From NCBI GenBank assembly GCA_963169105.1, contig OY720635.1, positions 160,464,976 through 160,528,975 on the forward strand: 64,000 nt of DNA. Reading direction: 5' to 3'. How positions within the stretch are numbered: the stretch's first letter is position 1; every line of letters starts with the position of its first letter. The notes beneath the pieces are model-generated. The model saw nothing but the letters and a program-made list of their open reading frames with translations, was not told the origin of the DNA and did no database searches. The position numbers and the translations under genes were made by a program. The stretch is from Ceriagrion tenellum (Eukaryota > Arthropoda > Insecta > Odonata > Coenagrionidae). Shown here in pieces: positions 35,886 through 48,700 of the stretch.

Positions 35886-35987
35886 CCTTGTGATCCAAAC
35901 TGCTGCAACTGTCTTGCTTGCAACTGCCCAGTGGACAGTTGCAAGAAGAACAATGTGCTCTTATGTAAACATTGTAAATGCCCGTAA
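35886..35987 (+). other. short cysteine-rich open frame, unassigned
   Basis: A 33-codon frame ending in TAA encodes ten cysteines in Cx-type spacing, including CCNCLACNC, CKKNNVLLC and CKHCKCP. It has no start codon, and the frame is bounded upstream by TGA at 35883-35885. The Cys spacing resembles metal-binding modules, but I do not recognise a family. A perfect 10-bp hairpin lies inside it: CTTGCAACTG at 35917-35926 and CAGTTGCAAG at 35936-35945, with a 9-nt loop. It may be a relic or chance. A larger 138-codon frame over the same bases in another register has no recognised domain. Confidence 0.25.
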
Positions 35988-38900
35988 AGAAACAGATCTA
36001 AGATTGATAAAAAGGAAGAAGACTTCCCGCATATTATTACGTTCTTGGATGCTCTTTCGCGAGGATAAAACGGTAATTGAAGTGTCTAACGAGAAATATC
36101 AATTAGTCGCGTGCCACCTGACGAGTTGGAAGACGCGGTTCCTCGAATATGGGATAGAAGAAGATAAGATTTTTGTGGCTCGACTGTTTTTACGCAGGTC
36201 GTGTCACTGAGGTGGTGTCGTCATCTCCGATCGCCTCCCCCTCACCGGACCCAATCCATCATCGCAGCCATCGCCTCCATCTCTGTCGCTCCGCCCCCTC
36301 CACCAGCGCCTCCCTCCCCCTCCCCCTAACTGCACTTCTCGACCCCATCCACTCGCGCACATCCCTCACGTGTCCATCCGACTGAATCGCCACCGACTTC
36401 ACCTGTCTCCTCTCTCACCCCACCCTCAATCCACTCCCTTTGTTTCCACCAATCTCCTCTCCCTCATGGTCCGGGCATTACATCTCCTTCCTTTAATTTC
36501 TTCTGTCATCCCCATCTCATCATTTTGCGTCTTCCATCGTTATATATGACTTCGAATTAGCGGAATAGTTGCCGCCTTTTTTTGCTGATGCAAAAAGGAC
36601 ACTTGGTATTTTTCCGAGAGTTTATTTTGTACGGTATTACTGGTATCAACGCAAAGGTGTTATCTTCAGGTACTTCGTTTTTTGCTTTAATCTTAACTCG
36701 GCCATTTGCTTTAGTGTGCTTTTCTTGGTTATCTATGGAAAAGAATCGTTTGAAGACTATGCCTTGCATTATTACAGTCTCTTGGTGTAAGGACATAATT
36801 TTTTTCTCCTTTTGAATACGGAAGATTGTACTTTTAAATTTACCATTTATGCTTTTTTCAATCAACGGGAACTGCCTCTGCCCGCTAATTGCAACTGGTA
36901 CTCATCATTCTGCCACAGAATATCCAACTCTTATGTGCTGTTGTCTTCCACTTACACTTTTCTAAAGACATTGGTACCTATCCATTCCCATGGAGTATTT
37001 AATAAATTGGGCATTTCATGCATCAAATTTTGAGTCAAACGTTTCGGTAATCCCTTTTCAGCCCAATGTATCAACTCTATGGTGCATTGTTTTAAATGTG
37101 TACGCCGTAGAAGTAAACTTTATCTGATGAGTATGTCATTTGAACTCGTAGCATTTTGCTAGTCTTGTTAGTTTGTAGGCTTCCTATCGGCACGCCAGAC
37201 TTAATTTTTATATTAACTCAACTGAAAATTTACCATTTTGTTTTGCGTTTCCATATGCAATAACGCAGAGGTCACCGATTCCCAACCTGGGCCTCTTTTT
37301 TGTTGAAGTCCAACAAAAGTAAATAGCCTCCGGTAATCCACTATTTTTTTAGGCGCAACTCTGAATAGCTCTGACATCGGGTCATAGTGACATCATCCAA
37401 CGTGCGTAGCGAATATATTGATTTCGTTGCTTAAAATATCAAACGATGATATTATTTCTTGTTTTACTCTAGTACAAATAATTCGTTGCACCTTCATTCA
37501 ATCGCTGGGGCAGCAGCGGTGGGAGGCATCATGGCTTACTTGTTGCTGGTTTTTGCCGGGGGCGAAACGCCCAGATGGCCATATTTGGGCTAGTCCTTTT
37601 TCTCTCCGTACTTCCGTTACATTTCCATTTAGTTAATCCAATAATTCAAGCTTGTGTAGCCAAACGGAAATATATATTTGTTGAAAAAAACATCTCTTAA
37701 TTCGTTCGGGATAATTTCACGCTGCAGAAAAAAGCTTGTTTGCCTGTTTTAATAGCTTTGCCAGCGGAAATTCAATTTGATTATTTTTGTCGAATTCACA
37801 TTTAAAAGCATTCTCTCTTGTTTTATTTTTGCGAATAATTTCATACTTGTGTAAGCAGCATAAAACAAATTACGTTTCGTCCCCTAGGCGATTATATTAG
37901 TCAATGTGACACTACCAGGTTTTCGTATGGTTTCGTGACCGTTGTATGTTTCATTTCGGTCTAACTTTTTGCAAATGAGGAAACCGATTTTAATTTACCG
38001 AATTTTTAATGAGTTGTTTGAAGACTCGATCCGGCTCAATTTTCCCATGCCTCAGAGGGTGATTTGAGAGTTGACTTGCATGAATGCCCTGAAATCGAAA
38101 AAAATCATGGATGATGTTTTTAGCTGCATTTCATATTTTTTATTATTGCGTCGTAATATTTAATTTATAATAAATCTGAGAAGCTCAGTGAAAGACTTGG
38201 GCTGTAATTAATTCCAGTTTTTCTAATCAGAAAAATCAGTTCTGTTTTCTGTTAGAGTTAATGAGACTGCAATGTGAATTGCGCCGTGTATACTGGAGGA
38301 ACTGATTGATTGTTAAATGTACGACTCTAATATATAAAATGATAGATGATTAGTTTTAATTCGACCCGTCGATTTTCATCTCTTAAAGAATAAAATTTCC
38401 TACTGAAGCGTGTAAGAATGACGTTTTTAACTGGTAACTATGTTGTTTGTTGATTTTGTTGACTTACTTTAAAGAATTGAAAACGGTATTTTATACTGAG
38501 ACGACTTAATGCCCACCATATAATTCGGTAATCAGGAATGTAATTGGCTCTAAATTTATAATAATATACTCCAACAGTGGATGCCTTTTTGGAAAATTAG
38601 TTTTGAATGCTTGTAAAATCCCTCGCTATTGCCACTTTGGTGAGTCTTTATTTTCTCCTTCGTTGCAGAAAGAATGCAATGCACAATATTCTGCGAAGAT
38701 TTTAATGTTTCAGTCGTTGAGCGTCAAAATGATGGTGTCGCGGCACTGTGCAGTTAACGACGCTTTAGAGCGAACCACCGAGTGAATTGGACAAATTATT
38801 ATTTTCGTCGGGGTCGGAAGGGTCAGCAAGCAATTTTTTTCTCCCCGGAGACTGGGACGGGTTCGCACAATTCATTCACTCCTCTTGGGATGGGTCCATG

Positions 38901-39000
38901 AAAGGGAGGGAATGAAATCACTTTTTCCTCGGGGAAAGATGGCAGTGAGACAAATCGATTCTAGAAGAACCAATGACGGACGTCGTAAGTGTAAGCTCCA
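35988..39000. other. AT-rich non-coding, pyrimidine-rich block at 36200-36530
   Basis: Nothing recognisable beyond the C- and T-rich block, in which stop-free frames are a composition effect. Confidence 0.4.
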
Positions 39001-39063
39001 CGGGATAAGAGTGGCCGGGCGGGTTGTCGGGAGAACGGCGTGGGTGGGCGGGCGTATTTGGTC

Positions 39064-39105
39064 GGGAGGGAGAGGGTTAAGGCGGGTGTGTTGGGTGGGA
39101 GGGGG
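39064..39105 (+). other. G-quadruplex-prone G-run cluster
   Basis: Two overlapping motifs fit four runs of at least three G with loops of 1-7 nt: 39064-39086 and 39084-39105. They lie in a G-rich plus-strand patch (about 38990-39140). This is seen directly; whether a structure forms in the cell is unknown. Confidence 0.6.
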
Positions 39106-39139
39106 TGCGCAGGTGTGGAGAACGGGGAGGAGGGTGGGA

Positions 39140-42100
39140 CGAAATGACGGACTAGGGAGTTAATGGTGAAGGAGAATGACGGGAAGTAGATGGGGAGAAA
39201 GAGGAAATAAACGAGCCCCGGATAGAAAAGCGGAGAAGAGGGAGAACGAGGGTGGACCAGGGAAAAAATACCATCTGTTGCGGGATCGATCTTCTTCCTT
39301 CAATTACTGTCTCCTTTCATTATTCGTCTCCAGTATTGCCTCGAAGTTTCCCGCGCCCCTCCGCCACTTGCTTTCTAATTAAAATTAACGTCCTCCCCGG
39401 ACTCCCATCTGCCTATCCTTCGTCTCACCATCTCAACACTTCAAATCCTTTCCTCACTGTCCTCATGTTTACTTTTTCCGCCTCGTCACGTCGCAGTGGT
39501 CTCAATCACCGCTTGAGGATCATCACGGTCTTGAGATATCGCGGCCAGGAATTTCTTTGGGGAGGACTGAAAGGCGTCTGTTTACTGGAATACTTACTTC
39601 GCCCTACATTTTCGCCTCCCATTTCCTGTTTGGGACCTCTGCACCTGATCTGCTCTCTTCTTTGATGAATTTACTAACGAGGCATTTCTCATCGACTATT
39701 ATTATGGATCAGTGGTCAGTATAGTTAGGAGACTTATTGGGAATACATCTGCTCGACAATCATTTCCATCATTAAAAAAATTAAGGTTTCCCGAGCTGGG
39801 AATGTGTGCTATTAGCCTACAATATCTTGGCTTCAAGTTTATAGAATCGAAGATGTATTGCCTTTTGAAGCCATTGTTGATAAGTTACTCAGCAGGATCG
39901 ATTGCTGGGTATAATGAAGGAGAAATAGGAAAAACTGACCATCCCGGCCATTATATATTAGGCTTTCATTTTCCTAATCTCATTCCGAAAATCTTATTTA
40001 TGTAAATTGCTTACTTTTAGTGCTCAAATGATGGAGGTGTCTCATTTTTAATTGTTTGAATGACTCTTATCCGAATGTTTAGCTTGATTTATCTATATTA
40101 ATGAAATAACGAGTATAAAAGAATCAGGTGATTTATATATACTGGAACATTTCCACCCTCCTAAACTTCTACTTCTCCCTACTTCATCCATATTCATTTA
40201 AACCATTTCACCGAAATGGTGTATGTTTTGTAGTTTTGGTAACTCAATGATGCTGCGTAGGATAGTAATGACCCTTAGCCTGGGATTTAGTACCTCTTTC
40301 ATTGATTTTGTTCATAATAGATGTGTATCTCTGCCTGTCCCCCGATTTGTGTGGGAATAACTTCTCTCCTACGATAGACCAAAGTACTTTGCACCCTTAT
40401 TTTAGTTGCAGTGAATGTCATCGTTTCTCAGAATGCGACAATCGCCGCCTTAATTCATTTCCTTTATTAGCCAATCGCCGATATATGTGCCGCACTAAAT
40501 GAATGCGGAATTAGAAACGGGGGTGATCAATTACCGTCTCTCCTGAATTGTGTTGTTCCATTCGTGAATCCTTTGGCTGTAATTGATATTGCTGCTTGAT
40601 TTACGGCCACATCTGTGCTCTTCCCGTTTCTCTCAATTGCAGTCGATAATTGATAGGTCTTACTAAATTATATTTAGGTATTCCTATCATATTTGATGTG
40701 AAACGTGCTTTTTGTCTTGACGGATATCAGCCTCTTTTTTTCTGATGATCGTGACGATATTTTTTTCCAGCTTAAAACGTTTTTTTTTAAGCGTTCCAAC
40801 ACTCGTTCTTTAAGCACTATGATCATTCACTCTTAAGTGATTACTTACCTCCTAGCAGCCTCGTCTTGTGAGAGTATCATTTTCTTGTTTTATAAGTATC
40901 GGTTTTAGAAACCGGATTCCTAACACAATGGCTCGACTTTAAGTGGGAAAAAGTTTTGCTCTCATATCAGCAAATCTGAGTGACCTCGTTTATTGGTGAG
41001 AAGATACTGCTGCTCATTATTAACCGAGCAAAGTTCGCATACTTCAAACTTTTATGGACAGTCATAATATGTTAGCCATTCTCACGTGACAATACTTTTT
41101 GATATTGCTAGTTTGGAATTTTTTTCTATTTCGAAGTTAACTGCGGCGCGCTGGGTTTCACAATATGTAAGTCGATATAATAATCTGACTAATACATGCG
41201 GTAATCCTACAGCTTTTACCTACCTTTTAGTAACCTACACTTTTAGTAGGACTCCGCTTCCGAAACTACGCCTCGCGACTAGGTTCTTTTCAACCGTTCA
41301 TCCAAGCAGATGGTAGAATCTTTGAGAATGATGTTGCGCAGCACCTAAGAAAGTATAGTAGTGGTTGTCGGTTGCATGGTATCGTATGATCCATTGCGAA
41401 GAGAGGGGAAATGAATATTCGTACATGGTAATGGATCGACGGCGAAAAAGTCTGGAAAATAATTATTGTTCTATTTTTACTTATTCTCTCAAATGGCGCT
41501 CAAAATCGATCCATTTCCACGATCTCTCGCTGGTTTCTCACTTCTAGTATATATACACAGAATAGTTTTTTTATGTTATTGCTTCTGATGCCAGTCTCAG
41601 AATTTCATGTAACCTTATGTTTTACCCAATTACTAAAGTATGCCTGCTGATATCCCTACTCCATCAAATGATTTACTAATGTTCCATTCGCCATTTTTAC
41701 GTCTGTGTCACATGTTACTTGCTAAATTATTTGTGATGAGAATACACTTTTAATCCTGGGATAAATCTTTTGCTTTCTTCACTTCGATCTACATTTTACA
41801 TATTCAATCTCTCTCATTCTCTCCCAGTTTTTCGCTCAAGGCTCGAGGCCGTAGTGCGTCCCTCCCAACCTGTTCCCCGTGGCGATGCTCTTCACGCCCC
41901 AACCGCATTGTATTTCCTCTCTTGCCGTGGCGTACAACCCTTTCTCCTAACAATCCGTTCTCGTCTACCCACCATTTTATCCGTCCCATACTCGGGCCTG
42001 AGTCCCGAGCGCTTCCTTCGGCCGCTGTAGATTCACTACTCAGCATCGGAAGGAACAGAGGGATGGAGAGAGGGGGCTGCAGAGTAGTGGGAATAGCTTT

Positions 42101-45100
42101 TTGCGGGAATGCTTTCGTCTTCCTACTCGTAGGGTCTCCCGTTCCGTCGCTCGCATGAATCCTTACAATGCCAACACCTTCTCTCGGAAGGCATGTCGTG
42201 CTCTTGGGTATTGGTGTTGCTATAACTGATGGATACGGATGTATTCCATGAGGTTCGAAGTTTCCAATCAGACTTAATCGAAGGGGATCGAAGTTATGTT
42301 CGTTACGTGGATGGGTGATCAACGATCGATTGCTTTCTTTTTTACCGTAGACTGTCAGGTGTAATATGGATATCAATGGATCAGTGGATTCTGAGGTCAG
42401 CATTAGGATGCTGTCTGGAGAAAATTTCCTTTTAGTCATTTTTTTTAAGCATGAGAGTTAAACAGCAGTTTAGGGAATATGTAATATATGCATATTTTAA
42501 TACCGATGTGTTATCTCAGAGAAGTGGCCTAGGGAATGTTTTATTAGATATCATTGCCGTAATCAATTTTAATCTTTTTAATAGGCATGACGTGGTTAGA
42601 GAGTAGTTCCTGCTATCTCCATTAATCTATTGGTAGATCAGGAAAAAGTAGGTTTTCTGAGATCCCCTAAGGTTATTTCCCTTGTCCACTCATTCTTTTC
42701 ATGGTGCGTTCATTAATTGTTCTAAGCCCATATGATTTTTCCAGAACTTTTGAACCTTGTTACAAATCAAACTGTTTCTACCAGAATATGTTGATTGTGG
42801 AGCTTGTATTTCGAGATAATGAGTGATTTACTCTGCTCCACTGTAACGATGGCGTGTTATTATGTTTATTTATTAGTAAAGCGAACTATTATGTTTATTT
42901 CTCTTCCTAAGAGACGATAATTTTTACATGCCATTGAAATACTCAGCTTTGTGGCAATAATTACGCTATTTTTCTTTATCTCAATGAAGACTTTCTCGAC
43001 CTCCCGGTGCGTTTTATGAGCAAACTTCCTCCCGAGTGCAACTCCGTTTGTTGGCGATTGCTATCTTGAGCCAGAGCATTCATGAACTCCCGCTTTGTTC
43101 ACATCGGGAACTAGATTAGCGTCTCATTATTTCTCTCGGTGTATAAACGTACCTCACCCCGCGTACTTCGTGAGTACTCCTCGTAAAAGCCTACGCTCTC
43201 GCCTCTTTTCAACGTCCACTCGGCGAGTCGACCTAAAGTGATCTACCGAGGGCATTCTTCCTTCCATCCTTCCTACATTCCGTCTTCCCCGTGGGAAACC
43301 ATCCATGCGTGCCTCTGTTCTGTCACCGACCACTTTTCGACGATCACACACGCGCACGTCTCCCTCTCGCGCCCAATGCTCTACAACTCACTTCTGTCGG
43401 GCGTGCCGCATTCATCAACGATGTGGATTCTATCGCGGACGCCGAGTACATCGGTACCTACTCTCGCGCGAGCCCCGCTTAATGAGGTCGCTCTGTCATG
43501 GATTGTAATCGGGAAGGACTAAGGAAAAGATGGAAGAGCCGCTCTAAACTTTTCGTTTTTACGGTGATGTCAATGATCATTCATTCATTCGGTGTATTGT
43601 AATGGTGAGTTAGACTTTGATGACCATTTAGGCTAAAAGGCATGTTTTTACCGTCATGCACCCATTATCTACGTTTTATTTCCTTCATTTTTCCATTTTT
43701 CTAACTTCCTTCATCCCAGTTGTGCGTAGGTAATAGTCTTCCCTCTTTGCCGTCTACCCAGCATTTTCTTTTCTCTTACAGTCTGCTGCATTTTTGCCAT
43801 TTATCACTAGTTTTATCTATCTACTCCGCCACTTTTTTCTTTCGGCAAACTCCTTTCTTTCCAGTTACCCTTGCCCTATATTCATTCATTCATTCATTCA
43901 TTTTTATTCTTTTTGCCTCAGTTTGCCTTTACAGGTTTTGCCTCGTAGTTCTCTTAGCCCACCAGCAAAATCCCTCCGTTGAGCGAGCAATTATGTGCAC
44001 GCTATTCTGGTGAGTGATAAATTCCGATGTTTATTATATGTCTCGGCCCTCTGTGTTTTAGCTGTGCGTTTCGTGGAGGAGCTTGTGTGATGCATAAGGC
44101 TGCTTCAGACAGACCATTTGGTTTTCTTTTTCTCTCTTCCAGCGGGTTTCTATTCATTTCGTCTCATTTGGGATGCTTGAACGCGAAGCAGTAATTAAGA
44201 TATTATGCCATTGTAAAGCGGGTTTTAGTTCTTGAGATACCAATGAGAGAGACTATCTGAAATACCAAAAAAGATGTCAGCGAGTTAAGACGGAGATTTA
44301 GCCCTATGGACGTACTGGAGCCGAGCATTTGGGCCAAGGAAACTTTTTGTTCAGTTTTACTTTCTTTAGGGATCTATTGGTTTAGGCATGTTACACGAAT
44401 TGGATAACTATGTTGACCCTTGTAAGGTACTCTGCGAGCAATCGACAGGGACTCGTAATTTCTATCGTAGCACGGAGTGGTCCCTTAATGGATGGATGGA
44501 TTTCCTTGGTGAAATATGTAGATTCATACGTTGATTGATTGTGCGGAAAACTGATCTTAATGAGAGGGTTTTACTTATAGATCCCTCAGGTAGCCTTGCT
44601 CCCCTTTATTAGAATGAAAATGATATGCTTTCTTTAGAATATAATTTTACTGGCGATGCGGTAATCAGATATCTTGCCTGTAGTGATGTTAATTTTTTTC
44701 CGGCAGTGTCATTGAATATTATATATAAAACATAAGTTTAAAATATTCGCCTGTAAGAAGTAATGTATTGTTAATGAATAATAAATAATCGTGTAATAAG
44801 TCAGGTGTTTATCTTTACAGATCGTTGGCTCGTATGCATTCTCATTAATTAATTGAATTAGGTAATTTAGTGAATGTACCATTTGGCCATTAACAATTTT
44901 AACCTACAAATTCCAAAATTTTTCTTCATGAATTCAATTTTCAGCTCCAAATTGATCCTGGCGGTAGTATTCACAGATAATTAAATCCGAAATTTTTTGT
45001 CACTTAATATTCAGAGTAAAATTTTTCGCTGATAATATCTAAATAGTGTTTCATTTTATGCTCGTTGATTGTTTCTCTCCAATAATTATTCATTCTGAAA

Positions 45101-45316
45101 TTGAATTTTTGCTTATATTTTGTAGTATGAGGAGGTTACTGCAATCAAATCCATTTTATTTGGTTGCGACATTATTGCTTAGATGGCTCTGGGATTGCTT
45201 CAGTCATCCCATACGTAGGTACCCTTTCAATATAATCTAATTTGTTTCTTATATCCTCGTAATTCTGAGAGAGCTTCACATTGACCATGCCCGTGGATTA
45301 TTGGTGATAGTAATCG
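39140..45316. other. non-coding, several pyrimidine-rich patches and a short (ATTC)n tract
   Basis: C- and T-rich patches at about 39290-39660 and 41790-42010 and a CpG-richer patch at 43140-43500 alternate with AT-rich DNA. A minus-strand ORF of 211 codons at 41804-42439 has no domain and is rejected. No mobile element recognised. Confidence 0.4.
43880..43902. repeat. (ATTC)n microsatellite, about 5-6 units
   Basis: Tetranucleotide tract of ATTC units inside a pyrimidine-rich patch. Confidence 0.85.
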
Positions 45317-45758
45317 ACATCTACATCATACCCTGCAAGTCACCCAAAGGGAGTGTGGCAGGGGGTGCTTCCACACCAGGTATGCATCAATTATACGGCA
45401 GAACATAGAAACTACATTGAAACTAGCATACCACACATGCAACGCGCCAAGTTAAATCTACTAACCAAGAAACATTCCATCGTCAATCATTCCAACATGC
45501 AAGGGATACAAAGGCTGCTACTACAGATTCAAAATATCGTGCATAAATACGAACATCAATATTTACATCATGCAGAAATAAGAACGTAGAGAATGTAAAG
45601 AGATAGATCTACTGTTTGCCTATTGTCACTATTCGCTCTATTCATGACGACGATCACAGCTGTTATGGTCCCGAATGGTACGCGGAATAAATGACATTTT
45701 ATACCTATCGGTTCTGCAATCTATCTCTCTAATATTTAATATGGCACGATGTAATCTG
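45317..45758 (-). mobile_element. CR1-like LINE copy C, extreme 3' end
   Basis: This is a minus-strand copy of the same family as copy A. From 45758 it covers only the last codons of ORF2 (REIDCRTDRYKMSFIPRTIR to the stop at 45638), then the 3' UTR with the CCCTGC...GTGTGGCAGGG hairpin box, ending in GATGTAGATGT at 45317. By eye it matches 21130-21570 with scattered substitutions and small indels. It is a severe 5' truncation with no coding capacity. No target-site duplication was seen. Confidence 0.85.
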
Positions 45759-48700
45759 TTCTGTTTCTCGTTGCCTGTCCTCTCCCTGCGCCCCTCTATA
45801 TTCGCCATCTCGCTCTTGCCTTCTTTCGACGACTCGGTCCGCCCTTTTGCTGGCGCCCGGCTGCGGTGAGGCTTCATTCTTTTAGTCATATGTTCTCCCT
45901 TGCCACTCCCTCGGCCTTTTTCTGCCTCCTTTGCGAAGCGGCCAGCATCTGGTGTTGCTTCAAAAAAAGTTTCACCCCGCCCTCTCTTCGCGCTTTTCCT
46001 CGCTTCTTCCGTCACTCCACTCTGTTCCCACCTCCTATTCACGGCCTATTGCGATCTCCAGGCCTTACGGAAAGTGTGGTTTCCCGGCACAGTGAAGACA
46101 TGGTCTGCACCAGTGGCCCGCCCTTCCCTGCGCACAGTTGATTCAGGGAGAAATATTTGCTCTCTTTCAGTATTTCAAATGGGTAAAAAGTTTAAACGAA
46201 GATATATAAATAGTCGTAATGTTGTAACTCACGTTTTCATGGTTGAAAAAGATGTATTTTTAAAGATTTGGTTAGTAAAACTCCGATTTGTGTTTGACTC
46301 ATACATAAATATTATTGACATTATTTTCCAGCCGAGAGATTGAAATAGGTGTCTTTAACCTTTACCACCTTAATATACTGTTTTCATATTTTACGTATCT
46401 CTTTTCATTAGCAACTGTTCGACAGAACTATTCCGCTCACATATTTTACTTTACGTTTTGATGACTTTTTTCTTTTTTTTGGCTACCATCTAAAACTGTA
46501 AAAATAAATGCTATGAAAGATACGAGCGATGTATTGATTTGGTGAAAATAGTTCGTTAGGTGACCAAAAGGGTTTTCTTCTTCTATTAAGCTTGACAGTG
46601 ACCTCTTCCCATGTCCCTTCCCTCCAAACTGAGATTATTTTCTGCTATTTTTCCGATATATCGCTAAAGGAGTGAACTTACTCAAATATTTGATTACTTC
46701 TTTCAAAATAATTCCATTTCCGATCGTTTATATCTCATCCTTATCTATAAATGCTTTTTACTTAAGATTTTTTCTTGCCAGTTCCTTCCAGATATCTTGC
46801 TGAGATCATTGAAATGAAATGTACTACTTTTGCTTTACTGATAAACAGGTTATACAACTTTAATACTTCCGCTATTTTTGCCGATCTTCGCTGATTCGTT
46901 CTTCTATATTCAGACATCCTCTTGATAGTAGTCGTCACCAATCGGAACGGTAAGGGTTTGGACGTAATGCACACAATCTTTGTCAACCTCTGTTCTCCAT
47001 TCCTACTTCTCCTCTTCTCGTGACATTCGTGTTCTCTATTGCTGCACCAGCTACGGAGCAGCGAAAATCACTTGAGGACAAGATAAACACAGGTTTGCTA
47101 GCCATACGATGAAGATTCTCAACAGTCCTCGATTCTGAATTATTAAAGCAGTTAATGTTTTGAAAGTTTTCCGTTTTCCTTTCCGTAAAATATTTAGCTC
47201 ATTCAATTTTCCGATAAGTAAATCATTGAGGAAATACTCCATTGGCCTAAAGTCCTATGTGCTCCACGAAATTGTCCAATTATTTTCCTTCCTCTAATGC
47301 GTAAGCATCTGCTAATATCTGTGAGTACAGGTTACACATCCTTCTACTCTTGATTGCCGGTTAAATTGTGTTTATTCTTCTCTTGCCTCCGTCTGTCATG
47401 TTCTCACTACTTAATTTTTAGTGTTCCATTCTAATTCACATTCCTGTTTTTAGATATTCATCTCAACAGGTCCTCTCACAGGCTCTTTCCCTCTCAACTT
47501 CATATCATGCTGGTCACCCACCCTCCCACCCTCGCGATTACTCCATTCTTTTGAGTCTTTCTTTATCCGCTAACCGCTCGCGTGTGTCTCGCTCTGTCTG
47601 CTTCTTACACCCTTCCCTTTCGCCGTTTCGTTCACTCTCTCGCCCACCACCTCCATCGTATCTCTCTCCTCCTCCTCCTCTTCTCGTCTATTTGTTTAAC
47701 CTTTTACCGCTCTGTTTTGAAACGATGAATAAAAGAGAGGTTTTCCGTGAGGTGTATGTGTGTGGCGCGGGAAAGTTTCCGTTCATTTATTTTTTTGACC
47801 CGCTATTATTCTTGGTGATGTGGAATGCTCGCTTGCAATGGTTTTTTTTCCCCGTCCGTAGTTACAGAGAGGTGGGAGAGGAGAGCGAGTGGCAGCCCGT
47901 CATGTATATAGTGGAACATAATATGTTTATTTGTTTTATCCTTCGGGATGGAAGGGCCAACGGAGACGTATATACGGAGATGGAAAATTTTAACGGCATC
48001 TGGTGGATTGTTATTTGAAACTGGAGGCTGGAGGATTGTTATTTTTAGGGCAAGGTGCGCCAACGGTCGCAGATTCCCGAGGAACGACCCTTTGGCGCTG
48101 GGAAATGCGGGGGCGTGTCGAACTGAGTGGTCTTGCGGTTTTTCCTTCGGCCGCCCTGCGCCAGGTGAGTGGATGGAAAGCCGTTGGAACGCTGTGAGGG
48201 AAAAAAAATTGCACCCTTCCCAGTGATGGTTACTTCATACCGATATGGGTTGATGCCGTGAATGGTACGAGTAAAATGATGCTAAGATGGCTCAAAAATC
48301 CTGATAGCTGAATTTTTATGGTTTATCTGTCGTTATTTTGGTCTTCCACGACGCTAAATCCTGCTTCAGTGGACCTATACCCAATTTTGTGACGGAATTA
48401 TTATTCGCTATCCCATGTGTTCTCAATACAGTTAAATTTTCATGATTTGTCAACACAAACGTCGAAATAATCATGAATTAAGCATCTTGTCAATCCTTGA
48501 TGAATATAAGTCGGGTAATTTACATTTCCTGCTTTTTTAACGTCGATCTACGTGAAACGAGAGAAAACTGAAGATTTTAGAGTCTCGTTTATGTTGAGGC
48601 TCTTGATCTCCTAGGAGCTAAATGATTTTCTTCCTTTGAATATTACCGATGCTGTAAGTCTGCTTTGTCATACGTAATGTTAGTGTCTCAGTTAATAATT

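Noticed and set aside
35868..35990. Cysteine-rich segment as an internal exon between TTTTTGTCACAG and GTAAAG
   Set aside because: The acceptor would put TGA as the first codon of the cysteine frame, so it cannot be a simple coding exon.
41804..42439. 211-codon minus-strand ORF
   Set aside because: No domain or motif; the opposite strand is also partly open, and the region is C- and T-rich.
45353..45589. 78-codon plus-strand ORF
   Set aside because: It lies on the opposite strand of the 3' UTR of LINE copy C.
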